A stretch of 64,000 nt of DNA from contig CP099419.1 of assembly GCA_024114885.1 (NCBI GenBank), forward strand, positions 4,526,001 through 4,590,000, read 5' to 3'. The notes beneath the pieces were generated by a model. That model saw only the letters and a program-made list of their open reading frames with translations, did not search any database and was not told the origin of the DNA. Both the position numbers and the translations under genes were made by a program. Below, piece after piece: positions 1 through 10,012 of the stretch; position 1 is the stretch's first letter; each line of letters begins with the position of its first letter. Source of the stretch: Septoria linicola (Eukaryota > Ascomycota > Dothideomycetes > Mycosphaerellales > Mycosphaerellaceae).

Positions 1-1145
1 GCGTTACTTACTAGTCTCTTTCTTAATAGAACACTCGTCGCTAAACAGCTAATCTAACTAGTTTATAGAGCGATATAAGTAGGCCTACTATAGTCGTTAG
101 CGAGTATAAGCCTCTATAAGGTACGGACGACGTTTATACTACTAGTTTTAAAGCCTATAGTTATAAAGGATCGTTCTTAAGACGTCGGTACTAAAATTAA
201 TACTAGTATCGTCTCTAATATTCTAATATATCTACTTAGGGTTCTTTCTTATAGCACGTACGATTAGGCGAGCGTCTCGAGGAGTATAACTAAGAGGACG
301 ACCTTTATAAGGCTTATTCTATACTATATCGCGTACTTTATACTATTAAAGGACTAATTTAATAGTCGATTTAGGAACGCGTTCCTTAGTCGCGATTTAA
401 GTCGCTATATCGCCTATACGACGACGTCTAACGATTATACCTTTGAACTTATCTAAAAGCTAGTAATTAGGAGCACGATTTGGATTAATTTATATAAGAG
501 TAGGACGTTATAGTATAGTATAATAGTTAATAGAAGTTACTATAGAGAACGCGTTAAGAGTCGCGTATCGCGCTAAGACGTAGACTTAAGCCCTAGTACT
601 ATATATACTAATCTTACCTTCTATCCTTACTATAAAAATATTAAATATAACTTCCTAGTAGTATAATAAATAATTATACAAGTTAAATAATAAATAGCTA
701 TTTAAGAGATTTAATTTATTTAATCGTTAAATAAATTTAAATAATTTAGCCTCTAAATATTATAAATATTTAAGATTTAATAGGATTTCTAGTACTAATC
801 TACTTAGCGCTAAACTTAGCCTATACTCTTATAGATAGCTATTAATATACTATTTATATTACTAATAAGCGCTAAGTCCGAGCGTACGTTTAGTAGCGCT
901 AGGCGTACTATCCTATAGATACGCTCGTAGCTCGATAGTACTACTATAACTTAGTCTAAATATACTAAAAGTTAGTAGAAGTTAGGTATTACTAAGATTA
1001 TAGTAGATAGCGCTATAGAATAAGTTATTACTACTACGTATATAGATGATCATTGAATATTTAGAGTGAATATTGCGATTCAATTCAGTAATTGAATTGA
1101 ATCTGAATCTAGGTCATTGAATAACAATATTCAAGATTCAACTTC
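1..1145 (-). mobile_element. Tc1/mariner-type element relic, left copy, cut by window edge
   Basis: This AT-rich stretch is the reverse complement, with scattered differences, of 10636-11762. It ends at 1145 in the same terminal sequence (ATTCAACTTC) followed by TA. It carries no open frame of useful length. It is dominated by TA, CTA and TAG with CA and TG nearly absent, while CG is kept, which is the signature of repeat-induced point mutation at CpA. Only the last ~100 bases (about 1047-1145) keep CA and TG steps. The part that would hold the transposase catalytic motifs lies outside the window. Orientation is opposite to the copy at 10636-12566. Confidence 0.85.
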
Positions 1146-2088
1146 TATAGGTAGTAGCACCGCTCCGATTTCCGAGATTGGCAAATACTGTCGCAGTATC
1201 ACTGCGTTCGGGTGCAGGCATGCGAGTTCTTGGCCATGGGAGCGGCATTGCAGCTTCGAGTGTTGATTCGGCATGCTTTATGGCTTCTTGTGATATTTCA
1301 GCCTTCGGACCAAATCGAAAAGGCATAGTTTCATAGCAGAAACCTCGATCTCATCGTAGATGTGCGTGATTTACGTGCCGGCATCCACGACTGTGCTGTA
1401 TATCTCGTGGCCGACCATGATCATCTATGCCATGTGTCCCCGACGACGTGCAGCTTTTAAGCATGCCAGAACGAACAGCTGCTGCCAGGCATCAAGTTGT
1501 CCCTGCACATCAACTTTGACATCTGCAATCAATGCGTCCCAAAGCACAGAATTCTGAGCCCATATGACCGCTCTTGCGCTGCCGCCAAGCTTATCGCTTG
1601 CCGAAAGTTGGTCGAGTGCGTCAATTACGGGGAAGCTGAGGTCATATAGTGTGATGTGCTTCCCATCATTCCATGTCGAGAGAAAAGTATGCGATGCTAG
1701 ATGTGCACCGTTCTTCGCGAATCTCTGACAGACGATTCGATAAGTACCTTCTGGCTGGTCGATGGGTCTTGAGCAGTCACAGGCCAGGTCCATAGCATTG
1801 CCCTGACGGCAGATCTTTCTGGTGGCGAGCGTTGCATGCCATGATGCCTGCAGAATACAGGGCGGAGACTTGCCAGGCTATGTACCATCATATACACCAG
1901 TGTGAACATTCCATAAATGCATAAAGTGCTCGAAATGTCCGAGGACCTCGACTGACGCTGACCTTGGGTCCTCTGAGGACAGAATCGGTGTTGAGGCTGA
2001 AGCTGAAAGATGCCACCGTGAGAGTGATGCAGCCAGGCTCGGAACGACTTCGCATTCCAGAATTGCATCCTGGATGGGCATGATGTTC
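1146..2088. other. Intergenic stretch with a possible C-terminal remnant of the NACHT gene
   Basis: No gene can be supported firmly. On the minus strand an open frame at about 1425-1850 encodes a soluble-looking segment of some 120 residues. It could be a detached C-terminal part of the NACHT gene just upstream (2089-4932), because related fungal STAND proteins often carry a longer C-terminus. I could not join it by a convincing splice. The first ~250 bases after the element show normal base composition and nothing recognisable. Confidence 0.3.
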
Positions 2089-4932
2089 TCAAACGAGACA
2101 TTGAGCCAGGAGCGAGTCGCGGCTCGCCACAGTCGGAAAGATGTGCGCTGCTCCCCTGATCTGGGTTGATCAGTAGGACGGCGAGCTCTCATAGCACGCA
2201 GCAGATATAGTAACAAGTCGAAAGACCTGCAACTCTCACCGGAAGGAGCCGTGGGAGAGCCACTGCTGACACGCATAGTGGAATTCTTCTCAGCGCGGGT
2301 CGAACAGCATCTAAGATCAGTCTCGCAATTATCCAGCAGCTATTTGTCCCACGAAAAAGCGAGTCGATGCCTGTCTGAATGTAGTCAAGCTCTCCAAGCT
2401 CCATACATATCATGTAAAGCATCGTTTGTGCGTAGACGTTCTGATCAATTTCAGCAGAGAAGTAGATCAGATCTCCCAGAATAGACCTTTGCATGCCCCG
2501 AAACTCTAGCTCGTCTCGGGAAAAGTGACCGATGGTATCGGCAAGCTCGTCCAGTATGATCTGAATGTCATCTCCGATCTGGGCCCTTGCCTGAATTGCA
2601 GTCTCTACCATATCGACCACTCGTGTGGGTGCCGTAAGTATGGGCAGTTGGTTGGATGGCGCGGAGACTAAGAGCTTGATCCGGGCTCTGAGAAGCATCA
2701 TGATCGTCTCGCGCATCGGTTGAAACTTGAGCTTCGTGGAAGGAGCGTTGGTAACAGGATCGAAGAACAAGTCGTGTACAGATCGGTGTAGCCAAGCTAC
2801 AGTCGTGGCTTCCGTTGTCTGCAATGCGTAAACTAAGTTGTCTGCGTTGGTCAAGGATCTACTCGCTGCAAGGTCGCGGCGAGTGATATTGAGCATGCCA
2901 TCTGCATCGGCGGAGCGTAGATCGTGCGAGAGTGACCAGACGGGGCTGGTGTTCTGCTTGACAAAGCTACCTTCGTCCTTGACTTCTAGTAGTCCGCCAC
3001 TTTGAGCGCTTATGCGGAGCTGTCTTCTTTTGCATTCGGCCATGAAAGCTTTGTATGAGACGATCTCGCGCGGAACATTGGATGCTGCAATCAGCGCAAG
3101 TGTCGGCTCATCGCCAATTCCAATGCGGTGGCATCGGGGGATGCTGAAGTATGCACCAAGAGTGCGGGTATAGATAAAGTTGATCTTCCTTGCCATATGT
3201 TGAATCAGTGCCGTCATCTCTGCTGGACTGTCCACGAGACGTAGTCTGAGCAATGACTCGTCATCACCACTCTCTATGCCAACGAGGATCGATCGGGTGA
3301 CCAGCACGGCCCACAAGAAGACACCTTGCGCCTGATCGACTATGGCTCGAGCAAAGCTGAGATATTTTGGAGGCTTTGCGAATCTCTTGAATACATAATC
3401 CTCAATGTCGGATCGATTGCAGATCTCCATTTGTGTGTGAGGCCTTTCTGACAAGGCCTTGGCAAGCTGTGCTTCTGGTCGACTGGACACGCACGCTTTG
3501 ATGTTCTCCGAGACTAGGAGAGTGTTCAATAATCGTAGCAGGTCGCTGCCATCACCCATTTGCTTATCCAGGCCGTCGACGAAAATGCAACCCTGTGGGC
3601 CTCAGCCGCTTTCCCAAGTGCGAATCTTGTGAGCTCAGCCAATTTAGGCTCTGACCAAGCTGGATATCGCGCAGGAGGCAATGGATGCTGCGCGAGTATC
3701 GGTACCAAAAGGGCGGGTATACAATCAACAAGTTGATAGAGAAGAGATCGCAACATGCCGAGCGGTGTCTTTTGAAGGTCGCTACCAGATCTCCAAAAGA
3801 AGAACGTCAAAAGGTGTATCGAATGCGGTGCAGCCCACTTCCGTAAAGCCAAGCGGGTCTTGGTGTGACCAATTACATATGCCATCAGTGTAGATTTGCC
3901 CGATCCTGCTTTCCCGCTTATCCAGAATATGCCTGCTCCAGTCTCCAGCCAGGCTTCAAAATCCGCCAGGTGATTTGATGAAGTAGTCCGGAAGATCCAT
4001 TCACAGGTCTGGCTGGCCGGCGCAGCAAATGTTTCTTGCCTTAATCTGAGCTCTGGAAAGAAAAGTCCACCTAAGAACTTTGCCTGTGGTACGATATTGT
4101 GTCAGCATCGATGCCAGATGTTGTTCTTGAAAGGATGCTTGCACACGCACCCGTGCGTCGTCAACTGTGATTCTATCAAAGCCGCTGTTCAGATTATCGT
4201 GCAATCCAGCGAGCTGGAGCATAGTCGACTGATGGTTGGCAGCAAGACTGACAGCAACGTGTCCAGTCTGCCGCTCCGCGGCAGCGAATCGCTCTTGAAG
4301 CACAGAGTGGTGGCTCAACCTCGTCAATTGCTGCTCTTGCAGGATTACCTGCTGCTCTTCCAATGAGAGAGCCAACTGTTGCATTTTCTTTTCTAGACTT
4401 TCGAATTGCCGGCTCTGAGTAATACCTGCGAAACCGACTCGGGCTCTGAAAAGACGAAAGTTTCAGGTGAAATGCATTGCTCGGCGCACTATTCGATCGG
4501 TGACACGTACCGCACATCGTGGTTGACAGCAGAATCAAGGCGCACTTGATGAGTCTTCAGCGCATTCTGAAGCTTTTCGATCGTTCTGCGATCTTTCATC
4601 ACTCGGAAGGTCGCTTTCACATCATTGAGAAAGCTTGACTGTCCAGCTCTGCGAACGCGTTCCAGTACGACGAGCAGTTCGTCAGCTGTAATCACACATT
4701 GCTGAGCGACCTTGGCTATTTGACGTGCTGTCGGACTTTTGGTGGAGCTCGCCTTCTTGAGGTCCTCTGCTGCGATGGGGACGTCACGAGCATATTCGTC
4801 GAGTTGTGCATTGGCGGCTGTGGCGCCTGTCACATCATCGCGTATCTGGCGGCACAGATGTAGTGCTTGAAGACTGAAGTCTGGGAACTGCACAGTCGCT
4901 GCTGCAACACCAAGAGCTGATATTGCGTCCAT
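2089..4932 (-). CDS. NACHT-domain STAND (NLR-like) protein, one reading-frame break
   Basis: Proposed exons are 4511-4932, 4151-4445, 2240-4083 and 2089-2160; intron phases agree at each junction and introns start GTACGT, GTGCGT and GTGAGA. Residues 1-140 resemble the N-terminal domain of fungal STAND proteins. Residues 141-239 are Gln/Glu-rich and probably coiled. A NACHT P-loop with Walker A GKAGSGKST lies near residue 296, and Walker B (IFVDGLD) about 110 residues later. Downstream sequence with a WLHRSVHDLFFDP motif resembles the region called DUF7791. Such proteins are signal-transducing ATPases implicated in non-self recognition; the ligand is unknown. Oddity: near 3590, between the NACHT core and Walker B, the frame shifts by one base and no plausible intron repairs it. 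This may be a real mutation or a sequence error. The last exon is the weakest part of the model. Confidence 0.65.
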
Positions 4933-5341
4933 ACGGCATCCGATGCAGTTGAGTCTGTCATGGGTTCAGAGAAGAGGCGGAGAGCGCTATCAAGGGAAGT
5001 CAGTGTGGATGATCGCCACCAACCAGGAATAGGTCATGGTGCACATGAGGCTGAGAAGCAAAGCGACATTGTCCGAGCCCAGTCTGAGGACTCGGACCAA
5101 TTTCTCTGCATGACTGAAGCGTTGAAGACGAACACGCCAGCATTCATCTGTATGGATTACGGGCTCCGTCGATCATGAGAAGCCAAGAGGTGAAGTCGGA
5201 AGAGCGTGACAAGAGTGACGTGAACCGGCAATTCCCGAGAACGGCAGGAACGAGAAGCTGTGCTGTTGAAGCTCAGCGTCGCTCCAGCCATTTTCTGACC
5301 TCACTTACATTTTTCTCCACAAGCCATTGAATCTTGTAAAT
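4933..5341. promoter_or_regulatory. Divergent promoter region
   Basis: About 410 bases separate the start codons of two divergently transcribed genes, the NACHT gene (minus) and the acidic membrane protein (plus). It must hold both promoters. I see no clear TATA box or repeated operator. Short open frames here have no recognisable product. Confidence 0.4.
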
Positions 5342-6383
5342 ATGCCAATGATTCGCCCGACAGCTCTTCGGAGCCTCCAATCGAGTCTGCGATACAGCGG
5401 TGCACGCGCAACAACCCGAGCGGCGCCTGCGAGGACGCAACTGGTTGCAAAGCGCTTCTCCAGCAGCGGCAGCGGTGGTCACGGCCATGGCGAGAGCTCC
5501 GATATGCCTTGGTGAGTCTAAGCGCATAGTCTGCAGGATGGATGGGGAGCTTCCACTGACATCTTCAAAGGCTCCTAGCCGCATTGGCCATCACACCACC
5601 GTCATGCTGGTACCTCTGGCCAGATACTTCTTCGCATGGACACGATGACCACGGAAGCCACGGCGATCATCACGAGGAGAAGCAGGAAGCTGCCGAGGAG
5701 CCTGCGGAGGAGGAAGAGCAGGCTTCAGGCGGTGAGGAGGAGGCTGTAGAGAACGCCGACGAGAAGAAGGAGGACAAGCCGGAGATCAAGGAGGAAGGCT
5801 CTGACGAAAAGGGAGAGGAGAAGAAGGAGACGAATGAGGAGAAGGAGGAGCAGGAGGAGAAGTCCGATGATAAGAAGGAAGACAAGAAGGAGGAGAAGTC
5901 CGACGACAAGAGCGACGAGAAGAAGTCTGAGGGCAAGGGCCGCAACACGGAAGAGCGCACTTTCACTGTCGGTGCAGACGACAAGGAGGAGAAGCCAGAG
6001 AACGTAGGATCCTGTGAGTCGCGTCTACACATCTCAACAATTCCACGATGAAGCTAACAGAATGACAGCCACCAGCTCATCAGCCAAGGGCCAGAAGCTT
6101 GGTGAGACTGATTCTCAGGTAAGCTAGCCATCATCTGATTCACTACGTATGCACAGGTCTAACACTGTTCTAGGCACCAGCGGCCAAGCCACGCGCTCAG
6201 AGCGACGGTGCCATGTCCAAGAAGCAAGAAGGCATGTCCAACACTGACACCAAGTACTCTGTGCCAATCGACCAAGGCAACGAGAAGTCGAAGAAGGGCG
6301 ATGGTCAGCCCGAAACTGCCAAGTCAAAGGGCACTGTTGACCCTAATGCCGAGGGCGTAAAGCCTCCCGTTGCGCGAGACTAG
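5342..6383 (+). CDS. Probable mitochondrial single-pass membrane protein with Glu/Lys-rich tail
   Basis: Four exons (5342-5511, 5571-6013, 6069-6118, 6174-6383) with consistent phases give 290 residues. The introns are 59, 55 and 55 nt, with GTGAGT or GTAAGC donors and a CTGAC branch point in the first. The N-terminus is rich in Arg, Ser and Ala with no acids up to about residue 45, and contains a KRFSSS motif, typical of a mitochondrial presequence. A short hydrophobic segment (LLAALAITPPSCWYLW) follows at about residue 57, formed across the first splice junction. The rest is extremely charged (Glu/Lys/Asp repeats) and probably disordered. The start at 5342 was chosen because it gives the presequence; the upstream TTG-initiated frame has no ATG. 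The layout resembles uncharacterised fungal mitochondrial proteins. I do not recognise a named orthologue. Confidence 0.8.
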
Positions 6384-6848
6384 ACGATTGTACCTTTGTC
6401 GGGTTGACGAGTTGATGCATTGGCACGAGGACAGGCGGGTAGTGCAGATGGCAGTATGCATCTGCGATGCTCTGTGTAAATATGTATAGCTAGAGAAAAG
6501 CGAGGTCTGAAAATGCCAGTTCTTTTTGTCAAGCAAGTGCTCCACAGCAATGTTGAGTCTTATTACTCCTCCTATGTAGCAGTCGTACCAGCGACACATC
6601 TCAGAACGTGGCTTAGGTAAGAAGTGGGTCCTGGTCGCGTGCAAGCAAGGTTCACGAACGGCTTGAGAACAACACAACTGGCAAACAGGACAACGTCCAA
6701 CGTCAAACTATCAACAGTCGAAGTGAGTGTTCCATCGCTGGAAAACTGGTGTCACTTCTTTGACAGCTGACTCAATCAGCAAGAACGACTCACAATCCTG
6801 CTCAACACAGGAAGGAACCCCACCTTCACCAACAACCACAGCCTCGCC
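6384..6848. other. Intergenic region
   Basis: It holds the 3' flank of the preceding gene and the promoter and leader of the next. The last ~60 bases before the ATG at 6849 are rich in AAC and CACC runs, as in many fungal leaders. Nothing else stands out. Confidence 0.4.
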
Positions 6849-8870
6849 ATGTCGGACGAGGAAAGTCCTCTGATCAAGGCGCTGCCACCAGCTTCAGACT
6901 ACTTGACTTATCTGACCATCATCGAATACAACCTCAAGCCAGAAAACTTGCCTACACTTCATAAAGTTCTGCAAGACGAAACTTTGGCCACAAATATTGG
7001 CTGGGATCTGGTGCATCTGCTGGCGCCACTCTTGCCCGAATCGGAAGAGTGTTTGCAAGATGTTGCCAGACTAGGCAATCCACGCGAAGTCATTCTCAAA
7101 GTGATAGAAAGCTTACGGTTAATCGAGTACGATGATGTCGACGAGGAAGATGAACTCGATGTCGTCGCTGGAGCTGGAGACACACGAAAGGCGGCCGACT
7201 CGAACACTTTTCCGCTGAAGACTGCAGCACCGCAAGATGGCTCGACGCAAAATCAAGCCAGGGAACTGCCGCCTCCACTGCCACTACCTGTCCAGCAGTT
7301 TGTGGCTCTACTCTCAATGCTGGGCATTCTGCAGACGCGAATCAAGACCAAGTCACCGAGTCGCTTCCTCAGCACAACGTTGCAAGCCATTCTTTCCAGC
7401 TTCTCGAGCTCACAAGCGCATCGCGAGGAAATGATTGAAGCTATCGTCAAGCTCATCAAAGCTGTCAGCGGCACATCACGACCCGCATTGCCTTCGCGAA
7501 AGAGCAGCGGAATGCTCGGCTCAAATGCTATAGCTAAAGCACAAAACGCTGCTGATCCTGAAGGACCGAATGTCGTAGAGTACACTGATGACGAGAAAGC
7601 ACTGCAACTTAAGTTGTTGCAGGCTTTCGTCACACATGTGTTGGAAGAATACATGCTCAACTTCCCAGCCTATGATAATGTCCCAGGTCTGGCCTGGTGC
7701 AGCCGGATCATGGAAAAAGTGCATCCAGAACGCACAATACCGGAAAGCTTGACCATGGCAGATCGCTTCGCATCGGAGCAGAAGCTGAACAGGAGGATTG
7801 ATGCGATTGGTCAGCTCGTCACTCTCGCGAAAGATCTCAATCTATCGAATGAGGAATTATTGACTGCGGCTACCACTGCCGAGAAGATGCCGGAGTCTGT
7901 TGGTGATGAAGACGATCCTCCATCTTCCGCTGCAGAAATCCCTCTATCACGACACGGCTCTCTGCTCCTCTACACGGCAAGGCAAGTCTCGACTGTGCTG
8001 TACCCTAAGACAGACACTCAAGTGGGCGCCGAGCCGGCATTCGAACTCTTCCCGAAACATCAGGATCTGCTGAAGAACTGCTTGGCTTCACCAGAAATGG
8101 GCCAGGGCAATCTAGGCACAGAGCCAGAAGCGCTTCTCGACACAGTCCTTGCACTCGGTCTCCTGTGTCTGGAGCGAGATGCAATTGGCGAGCCAAAGAA
8201 TGATGAGCAATTCAATGAGTACCTGCAAGTCGTGGCACTTCTGTCTTCGAACTGCCCAAATGCCAACCTCAGAGGCCATGCACATTATCTCACAAGCACT
8301 GTCCTTCGTTCGCAGCCGGACGATGAGGTACGATTGTCATTCATCCGCGATACACTAGAGCACTGTCCATTCGAGAATTTGAAGGTGTCCGCAGTAGGCT
8401 GGGTGAAGGGCGAGACCATCGAAGCGAATCCACAACAAATGCCCGGACACGAAGCGCATACTCACGAGTCGAGCGAGAAGTCCATCTTCGCACGTCCACT
8501 AGCTCTCGACAGTCTCGCACCTCATCTCTTCCCGTCACTACAAGCAGATCTCATCACAGCGCCAATATCAGATGCTTGGATGACTTTGCAGACAAACGTC
8601 TCGTTCTATCTTGCGAGTCTGAACCTGATCTATCTCCTGCTGAGCGCGAAGCACATTCATCAGCCGCTCGAGATCTCCGAGCTTTGGAACAACAACGATG
8701 TCGCAGGCAGTTTCTTGACTCCATTGAGAGATGTGAAGAAGAGGTTCTTCGACGCAATGGAGGCTGGTGGAGAACTCGCAGATGAGAAGAGCGATACTGC
8801 TGTGGCTGAGCTTGTTCTGCTGCAAGAGACGATCGAGCGTGTTGAGGATGCTGTCAAGAATCTGAACTGA
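6849..8870 (+). CDS. Ybp2/ALF4/glomulin-family protein
   Basis: A single uninterrupted frame of 673 residues. The N-terminal segment (DYLTYLTIIEYNL, then a GWDLVHLLAPLLP motif) and the all-helical, Leu-rich character match the fungal family known as Kinetochor_Ybp2 (DUF1760), related to YAP1-binding proteins, plant ALF4 and glomulin. In yeast, members bind Yap1 or the kinetochore; glomulin binds the RING protein of cullin ligases. The role in this fungus is inferred from family only. An acidic, Asp/Glu-rich loop lies near residues 95-105, and Pro-rich (PPPLPLP) and Ser-rich stretches follow before the helical repeats resume. The C-terminus (residues ~560-673) is strongly helical. No introns or frame problems. 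It lies 1.8 kb from CAND1-like cullin biology only in the sense of window content, not as an operon. Confidence 0.85.
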   Translation: MSDEESPLIKALPPASDYLTYLTIIEYNLKPENLPTLHKVLQDETLATNIGWDLVHLLAPLLPESEECLQDVARLGNPREVILKVIESLRLIEYDDVDEEDELDVVAGAGDTRKAADSNTFPLKTAAPQDGSTQNQARELPPPLPLPVQQFVALLSMLGILQTRIKTKSPSRFLSTTLQAILSSFSSSQAHREEMIEAIVKLIKAVSGTSRPALPSRKSSGMLGSNAIAKAQNAADPEGPNVVEYTDDEKALQLKLLQAFVTHVLEEYMLNFPAYDNVPGLAWCSRIMEKVHPERTIPESLTMADRFASEQKLNRRIDAIGQLVTLAKDLNLSNEELLTAATTAEKMPESVGDEDDPPSSAAEIPLSRHGSLLLYTARQVSTVLYPKTDTQVGAEPAFELFPKHQDLLKNCLASPEMGQGNLGTEPEALLDTVLALGLLCLERDAIGEPKNDEQFNEYLQVVALLSSNCPNANLRGHAHYLTSTVLRSQPDDEVRLSFIRDTLEHCPFENLKVSAVGWVKGETIEANPQQMPGHEAHTHESSEKSIFARPLALDSLAPHLFPSLQADLITAPISDAWMTLQTNVSFYLASLNLIYLLLSAKHIHQPLEISELWNNNDVAGSFLTPLRDVKKRFFDAMEAGGELADEKSDTAVAELVLLQETIERVEDAVKNLN

Positions 8871-9321
8871 AAATGCCCTCGGCCCAGCACAAGATGAACG
8901 CCACTGAGCCATGCCAAATCATGATTGAATCTGGAAGATGCAGCACTGCCGTAGCATGCAGCCGCCGCGACGGTCGGGCACGGGCCTTGCACATGACTGC
9001 CAAGCCCTAATCCGACCGTGAAACACCCATAGTCGTCCCATGTACGTGCCGAGACCGGCACAAGTGGGCGCTCGCTCTAGCGTCAGGCTATCAAACATAG
9101 CAAATTGCCTAGAGCAGAGCCTACTCAGCCTAGCAGGGCGGAAAGCAGTGGCCGTACGGCGCTAGTGCCTATCCACGAAGACTCGCGATCAGTCATCAGC
9201 ACAGGTAGAGCCTAGATCGGTCTCAACAAATCTACAATATGTATACCGTCTTCCTTCTTCTGTACTGTGTCTTTCTACATTGTACTGTTTCAGAGAAAAT
9301 AGCAGGTCACATTCGGCGATC
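8871..9321. other. Intergenic region
   Basis: About 450 bases hold the 3' flank of the Ybp2-family gene and the promoter of the small secreted protein gene. No convincing frame, repeat or RNA gene was seen. Confidence 0.4.
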
Positions 9322-9788
9322 ATGAACTTCATCACCATCACCACGCTCCTCACTCTCGCAATCGGCACCATGGCTCAACAGCCGCAGCCGCAGCCGCAGC
9401 CCGAAGTCAAGATATACTGGGTACGCCATGGAAACCCACCATTCATTCGTTCCCTTTCCATGTCCACAAGTCCATGCTGACTACTCATGATCGGAATTTA
9501 GAACTGCGACTCCTCCGACCAACGCTGCTACTACGGCCGTGAGAGGAGTGTGCCTTGTTCTAAGGTACGTCTCTTCCTTCTCTCTTTCCTAAATGCCCTT
9601 ACCCACTGACCTGTTTGTCATCGCTGCATCCCGTGAAGGATGAAGGTGTGTATTGGCATGTGCTAGATACCGATGCTAATGCTGTACTTTCTGTATAGGA
9701 GAAACCATGTAAAAAGAACGGCAACGGCTGCACACCCTTCGACCGCAATGGAGATGGAAAGTTTGATGTTGCGGATTGTTCAGCATAG
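9322..9788 (+). CDS. Small secreted cysteine-rich protein with EF-hand/dockerin-like loop
   Basis: Exons 9322-9420, 9502-9564 and 9699-9788 give 83 residues with phase-0 joins at both introns (donors GTACGC and GTACGT). A signal peptide covers residues 1-19 (hydrophobic core ITTLLTLAIGTMA, then Q). It is followed by a QPQPQPQP spacer encoded by a CAGCCG repeat. The mature part has six cysteines. Near the C-terminus DRNGDGKFDVAD has acids or Asn at positions 1, 3, 5, 9 and 12 and Gly at 6, which fits an EF-hand-type calcium loop and resembles the loop of dockerin modules. Size, signal peptide and Cys content are those of an effector-type secreted protein, but no homologue is recognised. An alternative would be retention of a tiny exon in the 134-nt second intron, which would introduce an early stop. 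The gene sits in an island bordered by transposon relics. Confidence 0.7.
9379..9402 (+). repeat. Hexanucleotide repeat CAGCCG (4 units)
   Basis: Three perfect CAGCCG units and a fourth ending in C encode the Gln-Pro spacer directly after the predicted signal peptide of the small secreted protein. Such a repeat can change in unit number between strains without breaking the frame. Confidence 0.8.
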
Positions 9789-10012
9789 AAAAGCAGCGAA
9801 AGCAAGGAGAAAGTGACTCGCTGAGTCCCTATCCTCCCTCCATTTTCTGTTTCAAAAACATGCCCTGCGCGGGCCACAAAAACTCTTTCTAGACTCTTTC
9901 CACATTCCACGATATCCTTCGCCTCAATCAGTCACTCTCTCAGTCTCTCCCCACCACGCGACCCCCCCTCCACCAATTCCTCACACGGTGCAGCACAGAT
10001 TTACATCTCCAT

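Noticed and set aside
3480..3700. An intron in the first NACHT gene that would fix its frame
   Set aside because: Donors at GTCAGA or GTACCG do not keep phase with the downstream Walker B frame, or remove sequence that resembles the conserved NACHT region.
5670..6032. A 120-residue Ser/Phe-rich minus-strand frame
   Set aside because: It is the antisense of the Glu/Lys repeat in the membrane protein gene, where GAG/AAG codons read as CTC/CTT.
9700..9788. A true dockerin domain in the small secreted protein
   Set aside because: Dockerins have two loops and fungal ones have another Cys pattern; only one loop is present, so only a resemblance is claimed.
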